This document shows, piece by piece, positions 41,679 through 49,705 of a stretch of 64,000 nt of DNA. A program made the position numbers and the translations under genes. Under the pieces are notes generated by a model. It searched no databases. It was not told the origin of the DNA and saw only the letters and a list, made by a program, of their open reading frames with translations. The DNA comes from JBFWQM01 sp050249455 (GTDB taxonomy: Bacteria > Pseudomonadota > Alphaproteobacteria > MPNO01 > VGEU01): the NCBI GenBank assembly GCA_050249455.1, contig JBFWQM010000004.1:1-64000 (forward strand), in the 5' to 3' direction. The stretch's first letter is position 1; each line of letters begins with the position of its first letter.

Positions 41679-42824
41679 TCAGTCGGACCCGACAGCGGTC
41701 GAACGGGCTGGCATGGGCCGGATCCAAACCCGCACAGCGCTGCTGCGCCCGCGTAGAATCTGCTCGCCGCGGTCCTCAAGCCCGGCAAGCACGGCGGCAA
41801 CAGGACCGGGCGCCTGCGGCCGCAACGCCGCCACCAGAGCATCGCTCACCACCAGCGGGGTCCCGAACGTCCGCGTCAGCGACTGCAACCGGCTCGCCGT
41901 GTTGACCGTATCCCCGATGACGGTGAATGAAAGGCCGTGGTCGCTGCCGACGTCGCCGATGACCGCAGGGCCGCAGTGGAGGCCGACGCCGATCGCGAGC
42001 GCCGGATCGCCCGCCGCCGTCCGTTCCGCGTTCCAGCTCTCCAGCGCCACAAGCATCTTGTCGGCGCAGCGAAGCGCATCGGCGGCATCCTCGTCTCGCG
42101 CATCCGGCAGCCCCCAAACCGCGAAGATGGCGTCGCCGATATATTTCTCGACCGTACCGCTACAGGCGAAGATCTGACCGGTCATCCGATCGTGAAACTG
42201 GCGCAGCATTGTAACAACGGCTTCGGGCGCCATGGTCTCAGCCATCTGGGTGAAGCCGACGATATCGACAAACATGGCTGCGACCGTCTGGCGGCGGACG
42301 GCGCCGAACGGCTCATCACGCTCGGCGAGCAGCGCCACGATATTGGGCGAGAAATAGCGCGACAGGTTGGCCCGCGCACGTTCGGCAACGGCGCGGCGTC
42401 GGTCCAGTTCGCGTACCCTGGCGATGTCGTCGAGCGTCTTGCGGATTGTGATCTCAAGGTCGCCGAGATCGACCGGCTTTGTGACGAAGTCGAAGGCGCC
42501 GCGGTTCATCGCCGTTCGCAGGTTCGCCATGTCGCCGTAGGCCGAGACGATGATCGCCCGCACCGGCGACTGCCGCTCGCGAAGGCGCGCCAGGAGCGTC
42601 AAGCCGTCCATCACCGGCATGTTGATGTCGAGCAGCATCAGGTCGACATCCGGTTCGGAGTCGAGCAGCCTGAGCGCCGCCTCGCCATGGGGCGCGAAAA
42701 GAAAGGCGAATTCGCGGTCGCGGATTTGGCGGCGGAAACGCTGGCGCAGCAGCGCCTCGAAATCGGGCTCGTCGTCGACGGCAAGAATCTTGGCGGGGCC
42801 ATCCATGACTCCGTCCGCGCTCAT
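41679..42824 (-). CDS. Response regulator with class III adenylate/guanylate cyclase output
   Basis: A 381-residue regulator. A receiver domain (12-125) has phospho-acceptor Asp66 in LLDINMPVMDG and Lys115 in VTKPVD. A short coiled linker leads to a class III cyclase domain (about 175-375), with metal Asp186 in FVDIVGF, Asp230 in VEKYIGDAIFAVWG, and GDTVNTASRL (304-312, including the transition-state Asn/Arg). It probably makes cAMP or cGMP when phosphorylated. The ATG at 42824 overlaps the upstream receiver gene stop (ATGA), so kinase, receiver and cyclase form one coupled operon. Confidence 0.9.
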   Translation of the reverse strand: MSADGVMDGPAKILAVDDEPDFEALLRQRFRRQIRDREFAFLFAPHGEAALRLLDSEPDVDLMLLDINMPVMDGLTLLARLRERQSPVRAIIVSAYGDMANLRTAMNRGAFDFVTKPVDLGDLEITIRKTLDDIARVRELDRRRAVAERARANLSRYFSPNIVALLAERDEPFGAVRRQTVAAMFVDIVGFTQMAETMAPEAVVTMLRQFHDRMTGQIFACSGTVEKYIGDAIFAVWGLPDARDEDAADALRCADKMLVALESWNAERTAAGDPALAIGVGLHCGPAVIGDVGSDHGLSFTVIGDTVNTASRLQSLTRTFGTPLVVSDALVAALRPQAPGPVAAVLAGLEDRGEQILRGRSSAVRVWIRPMPARSTAVGSD

Positions 42825-43210
42825 GATGTCGCGGCCGAAATCTGACGCAACTGGTCCTTGAGGTATGCGAAGTCAACGGGCTTGGTGATGAAATTCGCGG
42901 CGCCGAACTCGGCCGCCCGCTGACGGCGCTCGTCGTCGCCGTAGGCGGTGACCATCATGACCGGCACCTCCGGCCGCTGCGCCCTGACCGCGCGCAGCAG
43001 CGCCAAGCCGTCCATGCCGGGCATGTTGATGTCGGACAAGATCACGATCAGCTCGGGCTCGATCTCCCGCGACAGCCGGTCGAGCGCTTCCGCCGCCGAC
43101 ATGGCGAAATGCATGACGTAGGTGCCATCGCGCAGCTCACGGCGGAAACGCTGGCGGAACAGATCCGCGACATCGGGCTCGTCATCGACCACCAGGATAC
43201 TGACGCCCAT
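42821..43210 (-). CDS. Single-domain response regulator (CheY-like)
   Basis: A 129-residue receiver with no output domain. Acidic pocket VVDDEPD at 7-13, phospho-acceptor Asp60 in LSDINMPGMDG, Thr/Tyr near VTAYGDD and Lys110 in FITKPVDF are all present. Its ATG at 43210 shares the A of the kinase stop codon (TAATG), and its stop overlaps the cyclase start. It may act as a phosphate shuttle or sink between the tandem-GAF kinase and the receiver-cyclase, which has a very similar receiver. Confidence 0.92.
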   Translation of the reverse strand: MGVSILVVDDEPDVADLFRQRFRRELRDGTYVMHFAMSAAEALDRLSREIEPELIVILSDINMPGMDGLALLRAVRAQRPEVPVMMVTAYGDDERRQRAAEFGAANFITKPVDFAYLKDQLRQISAATS

Positions 43211-46200
43211 TACCCTCGCTCCCCCGTCGGACCGCCGGCCATTGCGGCGCGACGCGGCAGGACAATGGTGAACTCTGTGAACTCACCGACCGCGCTCTCG
43301 ACCCCGATCGACCCGCCGTGCTGCTTGGTGACGATTTCATAGCTGATCGACAGGCCAAGACCGGTCCCCTCACCTGTCGGCTTGGTGGTGAAGAACGGCT
43401 CGAACAGCCTTGCCCTGACGTCGGACGGAATTCCGGTGCCGTTGTCGCGAATGCGGATCACGATTTCACCACCGGTTTCGCGTGTCGTCACCTTGAGCAC
43501 CGGGCTGTAGGCCGACTCGCCTGCCTCTCGCCGGCGTTTATTCACGGCATAGAAGCCGTTGCCGAACAGGTTGAGGAACACCCGCGTCAGATCCTGCGGC
43601 ACGACCTCGAGGGGCGCGATGGCCGGATCGAGATCGCGTTCGAGCGTGACATTGAAGTTCTGGTCCTGGGCGCGCGCGCCGTGATACGCGAGGTTCAGCG
43701 ACTCCTCGACCAGTGCATTCACGTTCACCGCCTGGCGGTCGCCGCTGCCGCCGCGCGAGTGCGCCAGCATGCTCTTGACGATGCCGTCGGCGCGCCGGCC
43801 GTGCTCGGCGATCTTCTGGAGGTTGCTGGTCAGCATCTCGATGACTTCCTCGACGTCGCTTCGCTTGTCCTGGTCAAGGTCGGCTATCGTTGACTCGGCG
43901 AAATCCCTGAACTCGCCCAGGAGGTCGACCGATAGCGCGGCAAAGTTATTCACGAAGTTGAGCGGGTTCTTTATCTCGTGGGCGATGCCGGCGGTGAGCT
44001 GGCCGAGCGAGGCCATCTTCTCCGCCTGGATCAGGTTCGCCTGCGCCGCCTTCAGCTCGCCGAGGGCATGTTCGGCCGCATCGCGCGCCGCGCGGACCTG
44101 CTCCTCCGCCCGCTTGCGCTCGGTGATATCGCTGTAGATCAGGACGAAGCCGCCGCCCGGCACGGGGTTGCGGCGAACCTCCAGCACCCGCCCGTCGGGG
44201 CGCACGCGCTCGAATCGGGCGCTGCGACTCAATTCATCGTCGTAGCGCGACAGGTCGACATCCGCGCTGTCACCGGAAAATTCGCCGCGCGCCGTCAGGA
44301 AAGAGAGGTAATCGCGAAAGGTCTTCGGCTCGGCGAGGAAACCATCGGGAATATCCAGGATCTGCTGCAGGTTGGCATTCCAAGCCGCGAGCCGCAGCTT
44401 GTCGTCGAACATCACGACGCCGTCGCCCATGTTGTCGAACGTCACCCGCAGTTCGGCCTGGCGCTGCGCCAACTCGTCGGTCCGCGCCCGCAGTTCGCCC
44501 AGTAGCCGCGCGTTCTCGATCGCGATGACGGCCTGCGCGGCGAAGCCGTCCATGAGCTGCAGTTCCTTCGCGACAAAGGGCCGAGACTCGCTGCGGTTGA
44601 CGACCATCACGCCGATGGCGTTGCCGTCGCGTGAAAGCGGGGTGACCGCCATGCTTCGCGTGCCCAACCGAATCGAGAGCTGGTGCGCGGTCAGGTGAGC
44701 GCCATCCCGTTCACTAATTTGTTGTCTGTCTTCAATATGAATCTGTCGATTGTCCAGGGCCGCTTCACCAAGCGGATTTGTCCGATCGAGGGGAAGTTCT
44801 GGGAAGTTCCTGCGGATTTCAGCGGTTGCCGGTCCCGCGGTCCCGATTGAACAAAGGACATTGCCTTCGATACGCCGGATATTGACGCTCGATGCGCCGA
44901 ACATGTTTGCCGCCGTCTCGGCGATCGTGTCGAGAGCGCGTTCGGGTTCGCCGGGAAAGCTCGCGATGACGCGCAGGATTTCAGCGGTCGCCGTCTGCTG
45001 ATCGAGCGAATCAGCGAGGTCGCGATTGCGCGTGTTCAGCTCGTCGAGCAGCCGCGCGTTCTCGATAGAGATGACCGCCTGGTCGGCGAAATTCGCGAGC
45101 TGCGCCATCTCCTTTTCGGTGAACGGCTTCAATTCGCTGCGCTGGACCATCAGGGCGCCGATTGCCTGCCCTTCGCGCAACAGCGGCGTTCCGGCCACAG
45201 TCTTGACCCCGGCCGCGCGCTGCGGGGCCAAACCTGGCCAATGGGCGACGGTCGGATCGGGATGATCTATGTCGGCGATGTGAACCGCCCTTCTATCCAG
45301 TACGACCGTCCCCGGCAAAGTATTCGGATCGATCGGGTATTCCTCGCCCAGGACGGCGCGCAAGCGTTCTCCCGCGTTGCCGCTCGCACCGACGACGCGC
45401 AGATGATTGGCATGGATCGTCCGGATCGTCGCCCCCGTGGCGCCGAATAGCCGAGCAGTCGTCCGGGCAATGGCATTGAGGGCGTGGGCCGCGTCGGCCG
45501 GCGACGCAGCGATGGTGCGCAGGATGTCCGCGCTCGCCGTCTGGGTCTCCAGCGTCTCACGGAGTTCGGCCATAAGCCTGGCGTTCTCGATCGCGATGAC
45601 CGCCTGGTCGGCAAATGTGGTGACCAGCTCGACCTGCTTTTGCGTGTACGGATTGGCCTGGGCACGGCCGAGCCCGAAGGCGCCGATGATCTCGCCCTTC
45701 CGAATCAGCGGCACCCCGAGCATCGCCCGCACGTTGCCGATCCGGGCAGCCTCGCGGTCGTCATACTCAGGATCGTTCCAGGCGTCATGGATCTGGACCG
45801 CACAGCCTTCCAATGCCGCACGGCCGATGACGCTGCCCCGGCTGGGCGCGATCACGCTGCGGCGCTCGTGCGCGATATAGTCGGGATCGAGCGAGGAGCC
45901 GACGGCAAATCGGAACTTGCCATCGTCGCCCTTGCGGAAGACCACGACCTTGTCCGCCTGGCATAGCCGTTTCGCCGTTTCCGCCATCGTGCCGAGCACG
46001 GGGTCCAGGTCGAAAGTGGTCCGGCTGATCGCCTTCAGGACGTCGCCGGTCGCCGTCTGGAATTCGAGCGATTCCCGCAGTTCGCCGAAGAGCCGGGCAT
46101 TTTCGATCGCAATTGCCGCCTGGTCGGCGAAAGTCTCGACGAGCGCGACCTGCCGGTCGCTGAACGGCCTGACCTCCAGGCGATAGATCGTCATGACGCC

Positions 46201-46683
46201 CAGCAGCGTATCGCCCTTGAGTATCGGGACGCCGAGCACGGTGCGGATGGAGTCAGCATCTCGGGCTCCATACGTGTATTCGGCGTCAGCCCGGACATCA
46301 GCGATCTGAATGGTCCGGCGCTCCCATGCGGCGCGAGCAGCGCCGCTGTGAAGACCGAGCTTGATCGGGTTCCGCTCGATGAATGCCCTCAGTTCGTCGG
46401 AGGCATTGAAGGCGACGACCGCCCGGAGCAACTCGCCGTCGAAACGGAATATGAATGCCTTGTCCGCCTCGCACAGCCTGACCGCATTCTCGGCGACGGT
46501 TTCGAACAAGCGCTGCAAATCGAAGCCGCCGCCGCTCATGATCTTGAGCAGCTCGGCAGTTGCCGCCTGCTGGCGTAGCGATTCGCCGAGCTCGCGCTTG
46601 AGCGCAGCGGACTCCACGCTGGGGGCCGGCGTCACCTTCTTTTCTTGACGCGCCGGTCGGCGTGCGGGCTTGCGCGGGGCCAT
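43210..46683 (-). CDS. Sensor histidine kinase with four tandem GAF domains and a PAS domain
   Basis: A 1157-residue kinase without a clear transmembrane segment. Four GAF repeats are visible (about 57-200, 227-370, 398-543, 581-727), each ending with an AIENARL-type helix and followed by a QTA(T/S)A linker. A PAS domain (about 742-860, ending SDITERKRAEEQ) precedes a HisKA-type helix with His902 in GQLTAGIAHEIKNPLN. The ATPase domain (about 1010-1145) has an N box and FFTTKPTGEGTGLGL. Such cytosolic GAF arrays usually sense small molecules or redox state. It is translationally coupled to a receiver and a cyclase. Confidence 0.93.
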   Translation of the reverse strand: MAPRKPARRPARQEKKVTPAPSVESAALKRELGESLRQQAATAELLKIMSGGGFDLQRLFETVAENAVRLCEADKAFIFRFDGELLRAVVAFNASDELRAFIERNPIKLGLHSGAARAAWERRTIQIADVRADAEYTYGARDADSIRTVLGVPILKGDTLLGVMTIYRLEVRPFSDRQVALVETFADQAAIAIENARLFGELRESLEFQTATGDVLKAISRTTFDLDPVLGTMAETAKRLCQADKVVVFRKGDDGKFRFAVGSSLDPDYIAHERRSVIAPSRGSVIGRAALEGCAVQIHDAWNDPEYDDREAARIGNVRAMLGVPLIRKGEIIGAFGLGRAQANPYTQKQVELVTTFADQAVIAIENARLMAELRETLETQTASADILRTIAASPADAAHALNAIARTTARLFGATGATIRTIHANHLRVVGASGNAGERLRAVLGEEYPIDPNTLPGTVVLDRRAVHIADIDHPDPTVAHWPGLAPQRAAGVKTVAGTPLLREGQAIGALMVQRSELKPFTEKEMAQLANFADQAVISIENARLLDELNTRNRDLADSLDQQTATAEILRVIASFPGEPERALDTIAETAANMFGASSVNIRRIEGNVLCSIGTAGPATAEIRRNFPELPLDRTNPLGEAALDNRQIHIEDRQQISERDGAHLTAHQLSIRLGTRSMAVTPLSRDGNAIGVMVVNRSESRPFVAKELQLMDGFAAQAVIAIENARLLGELRARTDELAQRQAELRVTFDNMGDGVVMFDDKLRLAAWNANLQQILDIPDGFLAEPKTFRDYLSFLTARGEFSGDSADVDLSRYDDELSRSARFERVRPDGRVLEVRRNPVPGGGFVLIYSDITERKRAEEQVRAARDAAEHALGELKAAQANLIQAEKMASLGQLTAGIAHEIKNPLNFVNNFAALSVDLLGEFRDFAESTIADLDQDKRSDVEEVIEMLTSNLQKIAEHGRRADGIVKSMLAHSRGGSGDRQAVNVNALVEESLNLAYHGARAQDQNFNVTLERDLDPAIAPLEVVPQDLTRVFLNLFGNGFYAVNKRRREAGESAYSPVLKVTTRETGGEIVIRIRDNGTGIPSDVRARLFEPFFTTKPTGEGTGLGLSISYEIVTKQHGGSIGVESAVGEFTEFTIVLPRRAAMAGGPTGERG

Positions 46684-46919
46684 CGCTTCAGATGCGGTGG
46701 CAGCGGAAGGACCGACCCTGCCCTTCGAGTACGGGAACTGCTGTGGACTTGCCCAAATTCATTCGTTTCCTCCCGGCTGCGCTCCGGAGGTTGTGACTTT
46801 TCTTGCAAGATATCATAGTACCTCGAACCAGGAAGATCGAACCGGCGGCGATATTGGTTGCGCCGGCCGTACCTCCTGAGGAGACTGGCCGCCGCGTCTC
46901 CTTGTCGTCAAAAGACCGC

Positions 46920-49451
46920 GTGACCCGACCCGCCGCCGACCTTGCCCGCGGACTTCCGATCGAGCCGGAGCTGCCGGGGCTACGCGGCGCGCTGGCGGGG
47001 GCGGTGCGCGCCGTGCTTGTCGCGCCGCCGGGCGCCGGCAAGACGACCATCGTGCCGCTGGCGCTGCTCGACGCCGCGTGGCTCGGGGACCAGCGCATCG
47101 TGATGCTGTCGCCGCGGCGCGTGGCGGCCCGTGCCGCGGCGCGGCGCATGGCGACGCTGCTGCACGAGGCGCCCGGCGAGACGGTCGGCTGGCGGATGCG
47201 CAGCGACACGCGCATCGGCCCAACGACGCGCATCGAAGTCGTGACCGAGGGCGTGCTGACCCGCATGGTGCAGGCCGACCCCGCGCTGGAGGGCGTCGGC
47301 CTCGTCGTCTTCGACGAGTTCCACGAGCGCTCGCTCAACGCCGACCTCGGCTTGGCGCTGTGCCTGGAGGCGCAGGACGCGGTGCGCCCGGACCTGCGGG
47401 TGCTCGTCATGTCGGCGACGCTCGACGCGGCGCCGGTGGTGCGGCTGATGGGCGACGCGCCGGTGATCGCGAGCGAAGGCCGCGCCTTCCCGGTGCGCAC
47501 CCTCTACGCGGATCGCCGCCCGGCCGGGCCGATCGAGCCCGCCGTTGCCGCCGCCGTCGAGCGGGCGCTTGCCGAGGAGACCGGCAGCATCCTCGCCTTC
47601 CTGCCCGGCGAGCGCGAGATCCGGCGGGTCGCCGACCTGCTGGCCGCCGGCGGGGCCGACCCGGACGTGCGGGTCGAACCGCTCTACGGCAACCTGCCGC
47701 CCGAAGCGCAGGACCGCGCCATCGCGCCGGCCCCGCCCGGCGTGCGCAAGGTCGTGCTCGCCACCGCGATCGCCGAGACCAGCCTGACGATCGAGGGCGT
47801 GCGCGTGGTAGTGGACGGCGGCCTCGCCCGCGCGCCGCGCTTCGATCCGGCGAGCGGCCTGACCAGGCTGGAGACGGTGCGGGTGTCGCAGGCCGCCGCC
47901 GACCAGCGGCGCGGCCGCGCCGGACGCACTGAGCCCGGCGTCTGCTACCGCCTGTGGCCGGAGGCCGAGCACGGCGCGCTCGCCCGCCAGGACCGGCCCG
48001 AGATCGTCTCGGCCGACCTTGCCGGCCTCGCGCTCGAACTGGCGGCGTGGGGCGCCAGCGATCCGGCCGGCCTGCGCTGGCTCGATCCGCCGCCCGCCGG
48101 CGCGTGGGCGCAGGCGCGTGCGCTGCTCACCCGCCTCGGCGGGCTCGATGCCTCCGGGCGGATCACCGCGCAGGGTGCCGCAATGGCGCAGCTCGGCGCC
48201 CACCCGCGGCTCGCGGCGATGATGCTGCGCGGCAGGGCCGCCCGGATCGGCGGCGTCGCCTGCGCGATCGCCGCGCTGCTGGGCGAGCGCGACATCCTGC
48301 GCCGCACCGGGGGCGCCCGCGACGCCGACGTGCGATTGCGCCTGGAGGCGATGGACGCGCCGGACGGCGGCGCATTGCCGGAAGGCCTCGCGCTCGACCG
48401 CGGCGCGGCGCGCCAGGCGAAGGTCACGGCGCAACAGTGGCAGCGCGCACTCGGCGTCCGGCGCGAGCGCGGCGACGCCGAACGCGCCGGGCTCGCCCTC
48501 GCCTTCGCTTATCCCGATCGCATCGGCCGACGGCGCGGCGGCGCGCCCGGCCAGTTCCTGCTGAGCGGCGGACGGGGCGCGACGCTGCCGCCGGCCGACG
48601 CGCTGGCGGCGGCCGAGTTCCTGGTCGTCGCCGACCTCGATGCCGGCGACCGCGACGCGCGCATCCACCTCGCCGCACCGGTCAACATCGATGAACTTTC
48701 AGCGTCCTGCCCCGAGCTGATCGAGACCGTGGCGGCGGTTTCCTGGGATGCGCGCAGCCGCGGCGTGCTGGCGCGACGGCGCCGCATGCTGGGCGCGCTG
48801 GTGCTGGGCGACGAGCCGCTGGCCGACGCCGATCCCGCCGCGATCGCCGCGGCGCTGCTGGAGGGCGTGCGCGCGCTGGGCGCGTCGGCGCTGCCGTGGA
48901 CGCCGGAGGCCGAGGCGCTGCGCGTCCGCGTCGCCTTCCTGGCGCGGATCGAGGCCGCGCCCGGCGGCTGGCCCGACTGGTCCGACGCGTCGCTGCTCGC
49001 GACCGCCGGCGACTGGCTGGCGCCGTGGCTCGGCGGCGTCGCGAAGCTCGACGACCTGCGCCGGCTCGACCTGCGCCGCATCCTCCACGAGCGGCTGACC
49101 CCGCCCCAGCGCAGCGCGCTCGAGCGGCTGGCGCCGACACACCTCGCCGTGCCGAGCGGCGCGCGGCTGCCGGTCGACTACGCGGGCGACGCGCCGGTGC
49201 TCGCCGCCCGGTTGCAGCAAATGCTGGGCTGCACCCGCCAGCCTGCCGTCGCCGACGGCCGGGTGCCGGTGCTGCTGCATCTCCTGTCGCCGGCCGGCCG
49301 GCCGATCCAGGTCACCCGCGACATCGCCGGCTTCTGGGCCGGCAGCTATCGCGAGGTCCGCCGCGAGATGCTGGGCCGCTACCCCAAGCATCCCTGGCCG
49401 GAAGACCCGGCCGCCGCGGCGGCGACCGACCGGGCCAAGCCGCGCAAATGA
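46920..49451 (+). CDS. hrpB: ATP-dependent helicase HrpB (DEAH-like)
   Basis: Superfamily 2 RNA-type helicase of 843 residues. Walker A is VAPPGAGKTT (34-43), motif II is the HrpB-type DEFH (132-135), motif III SATLD and motif VI DQRRGRAGRTEPG; the C-terminal HrpB domain ends with DIAGFWAGSYREVRREMLGRYPKHPWPEDP. The GTG at 46920 (TRPAADLARGLPIEP) was chosen because HrpB proteins begin there; an in-frame ATG at 46803 would add 39 unlike residues. The gene diverges from the GAF kinase operon. The cellular role is not firmly established. Confidence 0.95.
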   Translation: MTRPAADLARGLPIEPELPGLRGALAGAVRAVLVAPPGAGKTTIVPLALLDAAWLGDQRIVMLSPRRVAARAAARRMATLLHEAPGETVGWRMRSDTRIGPTTRIEVVTEGVLTRMVQADPALEGVGLVVFDEFHERSLNADLGLALCLEAQDAVRPDLRVLVMSATLDAAPVVRLMGDAPVIASEGRAFPVRTLYADRRPAGPIEPAVAAAVERALAEETGSILAFLPGEREIRRVADLLAAGGADPDVRVEPLYGNLPPEAQDRAIAPAPPGVRKVVLATAIAETSLTIEGVRVVVDGGLARAPRFDPASGLTRLETVRVSQAAADQRRGRAGRTEPGVCYRLWPEAEHGALARQDRPEIVSADLAGLALELAAWGASDPAGLRWLDPPPAGAWAQARALLTRLGGLDASGRITAQGAAMAQLGAHPRLAAMMLRGRAARIGGVACAIAALLGERDILRRTGGARDADVRLRLEAMDAPDGGALPEGLALDRGAARQAKVTAQQWQRALGVRRERGDAERAGLALAFAYPDRIGRRRGGAPGQFLLSGGRGATLPPADALAAAEFLVVADLDAGDRDARIHLAAPVNIDELSASCPELIETVAAVSWDARSRGVLARRRRMLGALVLGDEPLADADPAAIAAALLEGVRALGASALPWTPEAEALRVRVAFLARIEAAPGGWPDWSDASLLATAGDWLAPWLGGVAKLDDLRRLDLRRILHERLTPPQRSALERLAPTHLAVPSGARLPVDYAGDAPVLAARLQQMLGCTRQPAVADGRVPVLLHLLSPAGRPIQVTRDIAGFWAGSYREVRREMLGRYPKHPWPEDPAAAAATDRAKPRK

Positions 49452-49705
49452 TCAATTCCTCCCCTGCCCGTTGTCAGCCGGCGCGCAGGTGATAGATTTG
49501 ACACCGCCGCCCGCCCTCGCCGCAGCTTTCCTGCGGCATACGATTCGTTCGAGGTGACGCTAGTTTCCATTGCGGCGTCCGGCTGCCGGTCGCGCCCGAA
49601 TTGCGCCACATGGTCGCCGCAAGCCTCCGTTAACGCCGTAGGCGCACACTGGCCGGCTCGTGACTGGCCGTGGCGCACGAACCCTAACCGTTTGGGGCCT
49701 TTGGT

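Noticed and set aside
46791..46816. Possible promoter TTGTGA / TATCAT before hrpB
   Set aside because: The hexamer-like elements are only 14 bp apart, too close for a normal sigma-70 promoter.
46803..46919. An upstream ATG at 46803 for hrpB
   Set aside because: The added 39 residues do not resemble HrpB N-termini, while the GTG at 46920 gives the standard beginning.
49519..49537. Hairpin GCCGCAG/CTGCGGC after hrpB
   Set aside because: A 7-bp stem exists but no T-run follows, so it is not listed as a terminator.
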